Position numbers and translations under genes: made by a program. From Okapia johnstoni (Eukaryota; Chordata; Mammalia; Artiodactyla; Giraffidae): a stretch of 64,000 nt of DNA. The notes under the pieces were generated by a model. The model saw only the letters and a list, made by a program, of their open reading frames with translations. It searched no databases and was not told the DNA's origin. Location: NCBI GenBank assembly GCA_024291935.2, contig CM044321.1, positions 57,406,985-57,470,984 of the forward strand. The letters run 5' to 3'. The first letter of the stretch is position 1, and every line of letters starts with the position of its first letter. Positions 55,315-64,000 of the stretch are shown piece by piece.

Positions 55315-55437
55315 TTTTTTTTTTTTGACCACAGCAATCAGCTTATGGGATTTTAGTTCCCCAGCCAGAGATCAAACCTAGGGCCCCAGCAGTGGAAGGG
55401 TGGAGTCCTAACCACTGGCCCACCAGGGGAAGTCCCT
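55315..55437 (-). mobile_element. CHR-type SINE
   Basis: T-run, TTAGTTCCCCAGCCAGAGATC, CTGGCCCACCAGGGGAAGTCC. Confidence 0.88.
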
Positions 55438-55497
55438 ATTTATGTATCTAGGGACTGAGAAAAAAGTCAAAACCAACATTTCAAAATGTTATATATG

Positions 55498-55717
55498 ACT
55501 GTGCTAAGTCACTTCAGTCATGTCTGACTCTGCGACTCAATGGACTGTAACCCACCAGGCTCCTCTGTCCATCAGAGTCTCCAGGCAAGAATACTGGAGT
55601 GGGCCGCCCTGCCCCTCCACAGGGAATCTTCCCAACCCAGGGATTGAACCTGCATCTCTTAAGTCTCCTGCACTGGCAGGCAGGTTCTTTACCACTCACA
55701 CCACCTGGGAAGCCCCA
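55498..55717 (-). mobile_element. Bov-tA SINE
   Basis: Antisense, TGCTAAGTCACTTCAGTCATG to CACACCACCTGGGAAGCCCC. Confidence 0.93.
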
Positions 55718-55744
55718 TTTTCCTTATGAAAGTAACAAGTGAAG

Positions 55745-55852
55745 GTGGCCCAGTCATGTCTGATTCCTCACGGCCCCATGGACTGTAGACCGCCAGGCTC
55801 CTCTGTCCACTGGAACTCTCCAAGCAAGAACACTGGAGTGGGTAGCCGCATT
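55745..55852 (-). mobile_element. Bov-A fragment
   Basis: GGCCCAGTCATGTCTGATTCC to CACTGGAGTGGGTAGCCGC. Confidence 0.85.
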
Positions 55853-56424
55853 ATGAGTATTTTCTTTGTAGTTCTTTTTTTTGATTTTCCAAATTTTCCA
55901 CAGTGAGTTTGTAATGATAATTGGAAATCTTGTTATTTTCATTTTTTTTAAAAAAGAAACACATACGACCATCCCTTTCTTCCACCACTCTTGCTGAGTT
56001 TCATCTCTTCATCATGTTCATTTTCCAGACAAGAAGTTACGCTCTGCTCTTCCTGCTTCCATCTCACTTCCCCTATCTGAAATCCCTTTATTTCTGTTGA
56101 GAGCAGCTCACTTCCCACTCCCCACCCCTATCCCAGGGGAAGATTATGCTTTTAGGATTTAGGGATGGAGAATTTTCAGATGCTCCCCACAGGTTAGCCC
56201 CACTGGCAGAGGCCATGCATGGGTGAAGAGAGGGGCTCCGGTACAGAGCTAGACCGAGGCACAGTCTGAACCCCACGAACACCCGTGTCACCTCCCCTGT
56301 AAGGAACTGTCCAGTGCCAATCAGCTGAGTTCTCAGTTCCCATCTTCCATTGTCACCCGGGTCAGTAAATGGATCAAACAGAAAGTGAGAAAATGTGAGC
56401 TGTGATGACTATGAGAACCCCTGT
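55853..56424. other. unassigned
   Basis: No gene or repeat recognised. Confidence 0.35.
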
Positions 56425-56648
56425 TGCGAAGAGACAACTCATTGGAAAAGACCGTGATGCTGGGAAAGATTGAAGGAAAGAGGAGAAGAGGGTGACAGAG
56501 GATGAGATGGTGGGATGGCATCACTGATTCAATGGACATGAGTTTGAGCAGACTCTGGGAGATAGTGAAGGACAGGGAAGCCTGGCCACCTGCAGTCCAT
56601 GGCGTCGCAAAGGGTCCTATGCGACCCTTTTCGACTGAACGACAACAA
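56425..56648 (+). mobile_element. BovB LINE, 3' end
   Basis: GAGACAACTCATTGGAAAAGACC to the end. Just before the terminus the short inverted repeat AAAGGGTCC TATGC GACCCTTT appears, unusual for BovB tails. Confidence 0.88.
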
Positions 56649-57172
56649 GGGAGAACATCCACGATCCCCTTTTAGACACAGATCCTCTCTGCTATTGTCA
56701 TTTAAGGTCTCCGGGCCAGACCTACCACAGTCTGGTAATTCAGGCCTGGTTGGCCATGTTAATTTCACCTTTCAGATCAAAAGTCTAGTCAGTGGTTAGA
56801 AATTCTTTTTTCTCATTTTAGATAGAATCTGCATGGCAGATTACTCTGCATAGCAGAGTAAGTCTCCCGCAGGCTGGAGTCAGAAGGCTAAGCTGTCACC
56901 TGCAGACATCTCCAGGGGGGCTGGGGGAACGTCAGTGATAAGGAATTGTTTACTGGGTGCCTCCAGTCTGTAGTACCCTCTGGGCAGCCCAGCCCTGGAG
57001 GAAGAGCAGTAAGACAGGCACTAAAGAGCAAGAGATGGTAGGATCAGAAATGGGCTTTAGCTCAGAGAACTAGGCTTGCTGACCAGTAAGCCCGGAAAAA
57101 AATTGCTAAATGCTTTCAGGCAGGGCTTCCAGTGCAGAATAATAAGCCTGGTGACGAAGGTGCTTTCGGTGT
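56649..57172. other. unassigned
   Basis: No gene or repeat recognised. Confidence 0.35.
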
Positions 57173-57295
57173 GAGCTCCACCCCTTGGGGACCGAACCCC
57201 GCCCCTTGATGATAGCTCCGCCTCTTGATAACCGAGCCCTGCCCCCTTGGGGACCGAGCTCCAGCCCTTGATGACCCCTCCGCCCCTTGGCTGCA
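57173..57295 (+). repeat. GC-box minisatellite, about 20-bp units
   Basis: Six imperfect units share CCCCTTG cores: CTCCACCCCTTGGGGACCGA, ACCCCGCCCCTTGATGATAG, CTCCGCCTCTTGATAACCGA, then a diverged second set of three. The higher-order period is about 60 bp. CCGCCCC words are Sp1-type GC boxes. Confidence 0.75.
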
Positions 57296-57408
57296 CAATA
57301 GCCAGCCCTGAGAGGTGACCAAGACTCCAGTAGCTCAGGCCACAGGAAGGAAGGTGTGGTGAGGAAGGAGACCAGTGACACAGACTTTCTGAGGAACTTC
57401 TGACTGTT

Positions 57409-58374
57409 CAGTTCAGTTCAGTCGCTCATTCATGTCCGACTCTTTGCGACTCCATGAACCGCAGCACGCCAGGCTTCCCTGTCCATCACCAACTCCCAGA
57501 GTTTACCCAAACTCATGTCCATTGAGTCGGTGATACCATCCAACCATCTCATCCTCTGTCGTCCCCTTCTCCTCCTGCCCCCAATCCTTACCAGCATCAG
57601 GGTCTTTTCCAATGAGTCAACTCTTCGCATCAGGTGGCCAAAGTATTGGAGTTTCAGCTTCAGCATCAGTCCTTCCAATGAATATTCAGGACTGATTACC
57701 TTTAGGATGGACTGGTTGGATCTCCTTGCAGTCCAAGGGACTCTCAAGAGTCTTCCCCAACACCACAGTTCAAAAGCATCAACGCTTCGGGGCTCAGCTT
57801 TCTTCACCGTCCAACTCTCACATCCATACATGACTACTGGAAAAACCACAGCCTTGACTAGATGGACCTTTGTTGGCAAAGTAATGTCTCTGCTTTTTTA
57901 ATATGCTGCCTGGTTTGGTCATAACTTTTCTTCCAAGGAGTAAGGGTCTTTTAATATCATGGATGCAGTCACCATCTGCAGTGATTTTGGAGCCCCAAAA
58001 AATAAAGTCTGCCACTGCTTCCACTGTTTCCCCATCTATTTCCCATGAAGTGATGGGACCAGATGCCATGATCTTAGTTTTCTGAATGTTGAGTTTTAAG
58101 CCAACTTTTTCACTCTCCTCTTTCACTTTCATCAAGAGGCTCTTTAGTTCTTCTTCACTTTCTGCCATAAGGGTGGTGTCATCCGCATATTTGAGGTTAT
58201 TGATATTTCTCCCAGCAATCTTGATTCCAGCTTGGGTTTCTTCCAGCCCAGCGTTTCTCATGACGTACTCTGCATATAAGTTAAATAAGCAGGGTGACAA
58301 TATACGCCTTGACGTACTCCTTTTCCTATTTGGAACCAGTCTGTTGTTCCATGTCCAGTTCTAACTGCTGCTTC
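57409..58374 (-). mobile_element. BovB LINE, 5'-truncated, reverse-transcriptase remnant
   Basis: 966 bp antisense. The minus-strand translation contains LKYADDTTLMAE (RT core YADD) in one frame and [12 protein letters not shown] in another, so a frameshift has broken it. The TSD CTGACTGTT lies at 57400-57408 and 58375-58383. Confidence 0.95.
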
Positions 58375-58383
58375 CTGACTGTT

Positions 58384-58859
58384 AGAACACATTAAAGTCC
58401 GCTGCCAGCGAGAGAGGGCAGAAACAGTAGGATCCAGCACACTTGTGCTTAATCCGGAGGAAACAAACACACTGGCTAAGGAGGGGGCTGCTGCAGAGGT
58501 GGAGAAAAAGTGACCAGGTGCCCTTTCTGTCCTTGGACCAGTTGGGAGAAAGCCCTCCCTCACCAGTTTATCACGAGTGGCAGTAAAAGGGAATGCTCCC
58601 CCTGCTTCCCCACCCCACCCCTCCAAAGCCAGACTATAAACACTGCTAGGTTCCAAGAACGCAGAGAGACCCTGTGTTGTTTTTTTTTTTAACCATTCGC
58701 TCTGCAGCCCCAAGGCTGTGTCTGAAACACCATAGATGCTCAGAAAATATTTGCTGTCCTAAGGGAGAAACAAGAAAACTAGAAGCTAGAAAATCTGCAA
58801 GTGGAGATTTCTTACTTCTCTCTGTTCACCTGACCTGGGTTTCAGGCCCTTCTGAACAC
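58384..58859. other. unassigned
   Basis: Contains a T-run at 58678-58690. No gene. Confidence 0.35.
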
Positions 58860-59030
58860 GTGATTTTGGATGAGTTGCCACTTCTCATAACCTCATGCTT
58901 AGTTTTGGTTTGGTTTTTCATTTGTAAGGTGATGATAACAATACTTCATAGGGTTCTTGTCAGGGTTAAATGAGGTAATGTATATCAGAGAGATTTGTAA
59001 ACTGTAAAATGTTAGATAAATGCTAACTTT
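58860..59030 (+). mobile_element. MIR remnant
   Basis: TTTCATTTGTAAGGTGATGATAAC, CATAGGGTTCTTGTCAGGGTTAAATGAGG. Confidence 0.8.
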
Positions 59031-59470
59031 CTGCTGTTTTGTGAGGAAGATATGATGATGTTGAGGATGGTGATAGCAATGATGAAGAAATTCTTTCTTT
59101 TGGAAGAGATGGTTGTGAAACTGTGAAGTGAACTTTAGAGAATTTTGTATGTGGAACCAGAGTGGATGTGTTGATGGAAAGAAAGGTTCACAAGAGCCAG
59201 AGACCCCAGTGCAGAATTTTGCTCACATGGCTTGTGTAGTCCCCCTTTATGTTTGCTGGATTTGAACTCCGGATTAGGAAAGCTCATTTAAGAACAAGGA
59301 CCGTCTTTTACTCCTGTTTGTTCTCCATGCCCCTTACACAGTACATTGTTCATAAACAAGTAGTAAACATTTGTTGGGGAAAAATAACGAATGAATGATT
59401 TGATGAAGGGCGACATAGCTGCAGTGGGCAAAGAGAAATGAGAATATTACCTGGGCAGAGATTGCTCCCT
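59031..59470. other. unassigned
   Basis: Includes GAT-rich wording near 59050-59090. No gene. Confidence 0.35.
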
Positions 59471-60130
59471 GAAAGTAATTTGTTCAGGCAGAATCAAAAC
59501 TGATCTTGTCACTTCCTGATTTAAAAACTCCATTGGTTCTTCGCTGCTCAAAAAATGAAGTTCAAGTGTATTAGGAGGGCATACAAGGCCCTTCAGAAAC
59601 TAGATCCAACCTCTCTCTCTTTTTCTTAAAAGAATATTTATTTACTTATTTAGCTGCATCGTGTCCTAGATGTAGCACACAAGCATTTTGTTGCAGAGCA
59701 CGGGCTTCTCTCTAGTTGTGGTTCAAGCTCAGTAGTTGCAGCACAGCCTTAGCTGTCCTGCTGCATGTGGGATCGTAGTTCCCTGACCCGGGGTCAAATC
59801 TATGTCCCCTGCATTGGAAAATGGATTCTTAACTACTGGACCATCAGGGAAGACTCCCAGTCTATCTCTCTAGTCTCATCTTCCTTCCCTCATTTCATCT
59901 CCGCAAACCCTAATTCCTTCCACAGCTGTCTTTACTCACCCATGCTCTAACAATGCTGATCTCCCTAGGGTTCCCTGGACAGGCCAAGTCTTTCCCTAGG
60001 CTATTTCCTCCTGTTGGCACACTCCCGTGCATCCATGGAGATACAGCTTTGTGCTCTCTGTTTCGGAAAGTGGTCCCTGATGTCCCAGGCATTTGTTCAT
60101 TCACAGAACTAGTGTTTCCTTAGCACCTGC
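59471..60130 (-). mobile_element. L2 LINE remnant, split by a SINE
   Basis: AAAAACTCCATTGGTTCTTCGC and GGCATACAAGGCCCTTCAG before the SINE. CACCCATGCTCTAACAATGC and GGTCCCTGATGTCCCAGGC after it. Confidence 0.75.
59628..59852 (-). mobile_element. CHR-type SINE, long form
   Basis: TATTTAGCTGCATCGTGTCC, CACGGGCTTCTCTCTAGTTGTGG, TTCCCTGACCCGGGGTCAAATC, GGACCATCAGGGAAGACTCC. Confidence 0.85.
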
Positions 60131-60590
60131 GTATGAGCAGGCCATCCAAGATGGCCGTTCTCTTGCTCTCTGTGCAGCTCCTGCTCAGCCAGTTGCTGCT
60201 TCACCTCTACCCTACTCACCTGACTGACCTTTCCTCTTAATCATGAGCCTAACCAGGAAATGCCTGTGTACTTGCCCCCGGCCCCAACTAGTGATGGTTC
60301 TAATCTTTACATCAGCACTATCTACCCTGTGATGGTTTATCAATGGGGCAATAAGGCACAGCAGTCTGCTGGTTTCCCTGGTAACCCCCATAACAGGGAA
60401 TCTCCCTCTTCCCCAGTAATGAAGACTACTGCTATGTCCTGCCCACCATCTTTCTCAGTGGGCTGTCACTCCAGGTCTTTGCTTCAGACACGTGAGATTC
60501 CCCCATCCATCAAATCACTGATGTCTCTGTCGCTGGCGCTGGGCTCTATCTTAAGTCTTGTGATTGGGCAAGTACAGAGCTTGCAGGCCT
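60131..60590. other. unassigned
   Basis: An open + frame crosses this segment into the BovB at 60752. Its composition and repeat content argue against a gene. Confidence 0.35.
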
Positions 60591-60700
60591 GCGGGTGCAG
60601 CCTAACAACCTGCTGTGAGCCAGACACTGTTCTAAGTGCTGGATACAGCAGTGAACATGTCCGACCGCGTCTCTATCCTCATGGAGCATTCATTCAAATA
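60591..60700. mobile_element. ancient interspersed repeat, family uncertain
   Basis: GAGCCAGACACTGTTCTAAGTGCTGGATACAGCAGTGAAC and CTCATGGAGCATTCATTC are wording common to an old mammalian repeat. Confidence 0.45.
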
Positions 60701-60751
60701 AAAGGGGGTGGACATTCAAAACAAAGCAAAGAAAATCATTATATACTATGC

Positions 60752-60915
60752 TGTTTTTCAGTCTCTAAGTCATATCTAACTCTTTGCGACTGCAGCACTC
60801 CAGGCTTCCCTATCCCCTACTATCTCCTAGAGTTTGCTTAAACTCATGTCCGTTGCATCAGTGATGGTATCTAACCATCTCATCCTTTGCTGCCCCCTTC
60901 TCCTTTTGCCTGTGT
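60752..60915 (-). mobile_element. BovB LINE, 3' fragment
   Basis: TTTTTCAGTCTCTAAGTCATATC to CTGCCCCCTTCTCCTTTTGCC. Confidence 0.85.
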
Positions 60916-61139
60916 ATACTGTTAGGATGTTGTAAAAGTAAGAGGGCTGAGGGACTAAGGAAGAGGTTGAGAATTCTATTTTATTTAGGGTAATGTATCA
61001 GTCAGGATAAGATGGCTTATGTTGCAATAAAAAAACAGCCCCCTAAAATCTTAAAAACAAAGATTTGCTTCTAGTCATGCTCCTTGATTACTGAGAGTCA
61101 TCTAGGGCTTAGCTCCACATTCCTCACTCTGAAGATAAG
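60916..61139. other. unassigned
   Basis: Nothing recognised. Confidence 0.35.
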
Positions 61140-61153
61140 CCCAAGCAAACATT

Positions 61154-61315
61154 TCTTTTTTTTTTAATTTTTATTTTATATCACAACATAGCTGATTAAC
61201 AATGTTGTATTAGTTCCAGGTGTACAACGAAGTGACTCAGTTACAGATATACATGTATGTATTCTTTTTCAAACTCTTTTTCTATTTAAATTATTACAGA
61301 ATATTGAGCAGAGTT
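61154..61315 (-). mobile_element. L1 LINE 3' end, antisense
   Basis: T-run, AGCTGATTAACAATGTTGTATTAG. A perfect 14-bp TSD, CCCAAGCAAACATT, lies at 61140-61153 and 61316-61329. Confidence 0.95.
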
Positions 61316-61329
61316 CCCAAGCAAACATT

Positions 61330-61690
61330 GCTTTGGCAGAGGCTAAAGAAAAGGAGAGGAAGCAGGCACTGGTGCTAAGAATTTCACCTGAAAAATGGAG
61401 AAATCCAGGTCCTCTCTGCTCACATTTCACTGGCCCAAATGAGTCACATGATCACACCTGAGTTAAAAAGGTGTGGAAAGGATGTGGAAAGAGCAATCCT
61501 ACCATCTTCCTAGGAAGAGAGAACTGAATGCGTGTGAGCAGCCTTGAAGATTGCTACGCATGGTCAAAGAAGGCCTCTGATGATAAAGAGACACTTAGGC
61601 AGAAAACTCAAGAAAGTAAGGAGTTAGCTGGTAGATATTGGGGGTGGGGGACATCAAACTTCTGGGTTCTCAGGCCAAACAGCTTAGAGT
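61330..61690. other. unassigned
   Basis: No gene or repeat recognised. Confidence 0.35.
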
Positions 61691-62255
61691 CATCCTGACT
61701 GTTTCCTCTCTTCCTTTCACTGCCCATGTCAAATCTATCAGCAAATCCCATCAGCTATACCTTCAAACTGTTTCCAGAGTTGAGTGCTGCTCACTGCCTG
61801 CAGCGCTGGTTCAAGCCTCAGCATCTCTTTTCTGCCTTTTTTTTTTTTTTGATTGTTTGGCTGCACTGCCAGGCATGTGGGATCTTAGTTCCCTGACCAA
61901 GGATCGAACCTGTGTTCCCTGCATTGGCAGTGCGTAGGCTTAACCAGTGGACCACCAGGGAAGTCCCCTCTCCTCTGGATTATTGCAGGAGCCTCTCACC
62001 TGCTCTCACTGCAGTCTGTTCTCCCCACAGCAACCAGAGGCACACTTTCCAAATTGAAGTCAGAGCATGACACTCCCTTGCCCAAACTCTTCTATTGTTT
62101 CCCATCTTTCTTGGAGTGAAAGCCCTATATCCCCCACAGAGCCTCACGCCGTCCAAACTTCACCCACCCAGTTCCACCCTGCCTTCTCTCTGCCCTCACC
62201 CACAGCGCTCCCTCTCTCATTCACTTCGCTCCAACGACACTGGCCTCTGTGATTT
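61691..62255 (-). mobile_element. L2 LINE remnant, split by a SINE
   Basis: CAGCAAATCCCATCAGCTATACC before. GAAGTCAGAGCATGACACTCCC and CTTCGCTCCAACGACACTGGCC after the SINE. Confidence 0.75.
61838..61967 (-). mobile_element. CHR-type SINE inside L2
   Basis: T-run, TTTGGCTGCACTGCCAGGCATG, GTGGACCACCAGGGAAGTCCCC. Confidence 0.93.
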
Positions 62256-62357
62256 ATCACCAATTTTCTCAATAATGATTTGAGTGCCTGCTCTATTCTA
62301 GGCACCAAAATGTAAGACTGAAATCAGAGTTAAAAGCAGAGACCAACACTATACTTT

Positions 62358-62572
62358 CCGTGCTCATGCTTAGTCATGTCTGAGTCTTTGCGACCCATTG
62401 GATTGTAGCCCACCAGGCTCCTCTGTCCAAGGGATTTTCCAGTCAAGAATACTGAAACGGGTTGCCATTTCCTTCTCCAAGGGATCTCCCCAACCTAGGG
62501 ATCGAACCCAAGTCTCCTGTGTCTCCTGCATTGCAGGCAGATTCTTGACCTGCTGAGCCATCAGGGAAGTCC
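62358..62572 (-). mobile_element. Bov-tA SINE
   Basis: CGTGCTCATGCTTAGTCATGTC to GCTGAGCCATCAGGGAAGTCC. Confidence 0.93.
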
Positions 62573-63690
62573 ATACCATAGTCTGTTTTCCTGTCTCTCT
62601 CCCTACTACACTAGTATCTCTGTTTTCATGTTATTCAGCTGTATATCTATATGCCCAGCACTATGTTTGGCATAGCTTGTTAAGTGAACAATACATGTTT
62701 GAGCGGAGGATAGAAAGATGGATAGACAGATAAATTAGATAAATAGACAGACTGACTGACTTCCACTTTATTGAAGTTGTGGCATGTGCTATGGGTTCTT
62801 TGAGGTGGAATATACCAGCCTCTAAGAGCTGAGGCCATTTGCAAGCAAAGCCTGACAGCAGAGGGCCCTATCTGAATCTGATTGGTTTTTTCAAGGAGAC
62901 TATAAAAGTAAGCAGACTTTCTTGTATGAAGGGAAAAAAATAGATTCCAAATCTGAAACAATTCAGCCTTGCCAGATGAGTCAACCATAGGAAAGAAACA
63001 CGGGCTCATGTGGTCAACCACAGCCCATTTACATACCCCTTGGTTTGACTTGAACTTTAAGGAGAGGAAAGAGGATGGGTTGATAAGGTCAGAAATAAGA
63101 CTAACAGATGACCCACAACATTGGTGGAGAGCATTCCAGGGCCCGTCAAAACTCTATTTAAACTAATAAGTTTTCTGTTTACATCTTGTGGTTAAAATCC
63201 TCAAATGTGAATATGTAATCTTGCCACTTCCATTCATGTCAGTTTCAGAGAACTCAAATTATTAATGTGTCCCAGAAGCCAGTTTACCTAAATTGTAGGC
63301 TGTAACTTCTGCTAAGAGAAATGCTAGTATTTAATGTAAAAACTAGAAAAGAAATTCATCCAAAAGTTACCCCCCCAAAAAAAAGATTCTTAATAGATCC
63401 CCCCACAAAGATGATTCCTTTCCTCTTTAGAAACATGAAAGTTACTCCCTCTGATTGGGAAAAAAAAGACAGCATGCGGTCATACTGCATTTCTTAGAGG
63501 TGAGCTACTGTGGCTGGCTCACCTTCTGCCACGTGATTGGGAAGTTAGCCTTCCTAGTGCCAGTTGAAAGGGGGAGAGTTGGAGCATTTAGGGATGTGGA
63601 GAGACCGCCAGCTGAGTCCAGAAGTTCTGGGCGCCCAGCTGTTGACAGAGAACTCACAGCCAACACAGGGTAACAGGGGTTGTCAGTGAC
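62573..63690. other. unassigned
   Basis: A GATA/GACA-like degenerate stretch lies at 62710-62760. No gene recognised. Confidence 0.4.
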
Positions 63691-63691
63691 C

Positions 63692-63875
63692 ATGTGCTAC
63701 TTCAGAGTCGTGTCTGACTCTGTGTGACCCTACGGACTGTAGCCCACCAGGCTCCTCTGTCCATGGGACGCTCCAGCCTCCTCCAGGGGATCTTCCTGAC
63801 CCCGGGATCAAACCTGTGTCTCTTATGTCTCTTGCATTGGCAGGCAGGTTCTTTATCACTAGAGCTACCTTGAAA
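63692..63875 (-). mobile_element. Bov-tA SINE, eroded
   Basis: TGCTACTTCAGAGTCGTGTCTG to TTTATCACTAGAGCTACCTTGAAA, with an internal deletion. Confidence 0.88.
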
Positions 63876-64000
63876 GGGTGTGTCCTACAGATTATGTAAC
63901 AGCAAACACAGATGATTTTTATTTCTCTGAACACACAGGGGATGTGTTTATATGATTACATTGTATTCTATGTGAGCTCCAGTTGTGGCTCACAACCCAA

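Noticed and set aside
57430..58300. Second reverse transcriptase gene on the minus strand
   Set aside because: Same reasons: 966-bp truncated BovB with a frameshift and a TSD.
60260..60841. 193-codon open frame
   Set aside because: It runs from unassigned DNA across an ancient repeat into BovB, with no domain or codon signature.
1..64000. A novel multi-gene system or operon
   Set aside because: The window is mammalian intergenic DNA with one receptor exon. No cluster of unassigned coding sequences is present.

Overview
The window is nuclear DNA from a ruminant, most likely a bovid close to cattle. Three repeat groups point to this: BovB (RTE-clade) LINE pieces with the tail motif TGAACTGAACTGA, dozens of Bov-tA / Bov-A2 SINEs, and cetartiodactyl CHR-type tRNA-Glu SINEs. 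Older MIR, L2, MLT1 and L1 remnants show a normal mammalian background. There are no bacterial-type operons, CRISPR arrays or rRNA genes, and the only tRNA-like sequences are SINE heads.

I can support one protein-coding gene. It is the single coding exon of CYSLTR2 (cysteinyl leukotriene receptor 2, a class A GPCR) on the + strand near 3.6-4.6 kb, preceded by a good 3' splice site. The codon aligned to the human initiator methionine is GTG here, so translation probably starts at the next in-frame ATG (3638), giving 329 residues and a rodent-like short N terminus. From known human synteny I infer that the other 59 kb is the intergenic stretch between CYSLTR2 and FNDC3A; no second gene is visible to confirm it.

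Layout: 0-3.5 kb, SINEs and unassigned 5' flank of CYSLTR2. 3.6-5.6 kb, coding exon and probable 3' UTR with a candidate poly(A) signal. 5.6-15 kb, SINEs, an L1 lacking ORF2, a solo LTR and an MLT1 LTR. 15-16.3 kb, sequence carrying a tight cluster of E-box, bZIP, CRE and AP-1 motifs between MIR remnants. 16.4-31.6 kb, dense SINE/BovB/L1/L2/MLT1, including a nearly identical 240-bp segment present twice. 32.2-32.5 kb, a decayed same-strand copy of part of CYSLTR2 followed by an L1 insertion with a 15-bp target duplication. 33-56 kb, alternating repeats and unassigned DNA with strong CTCF-type motifs, one of them overlapping a BovB insertion site. 56-64 kb, a GC-box minisatellite, a BovB with reverse-transcriptase remnant, L2 and SINEs.

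Functionally this is one receptor exon in a repeat-rich intergenic landscape. The best leads are the lost start codon, the CYSLTR2-derived pseudogene, the recent templated duplication, the CTCF/BovB coincidence and the CRE cluster. Repeat-family names come from recognising consensus motifs by eye; subfamily and edges are approximate unless a target-site duplication (TSD) is given.
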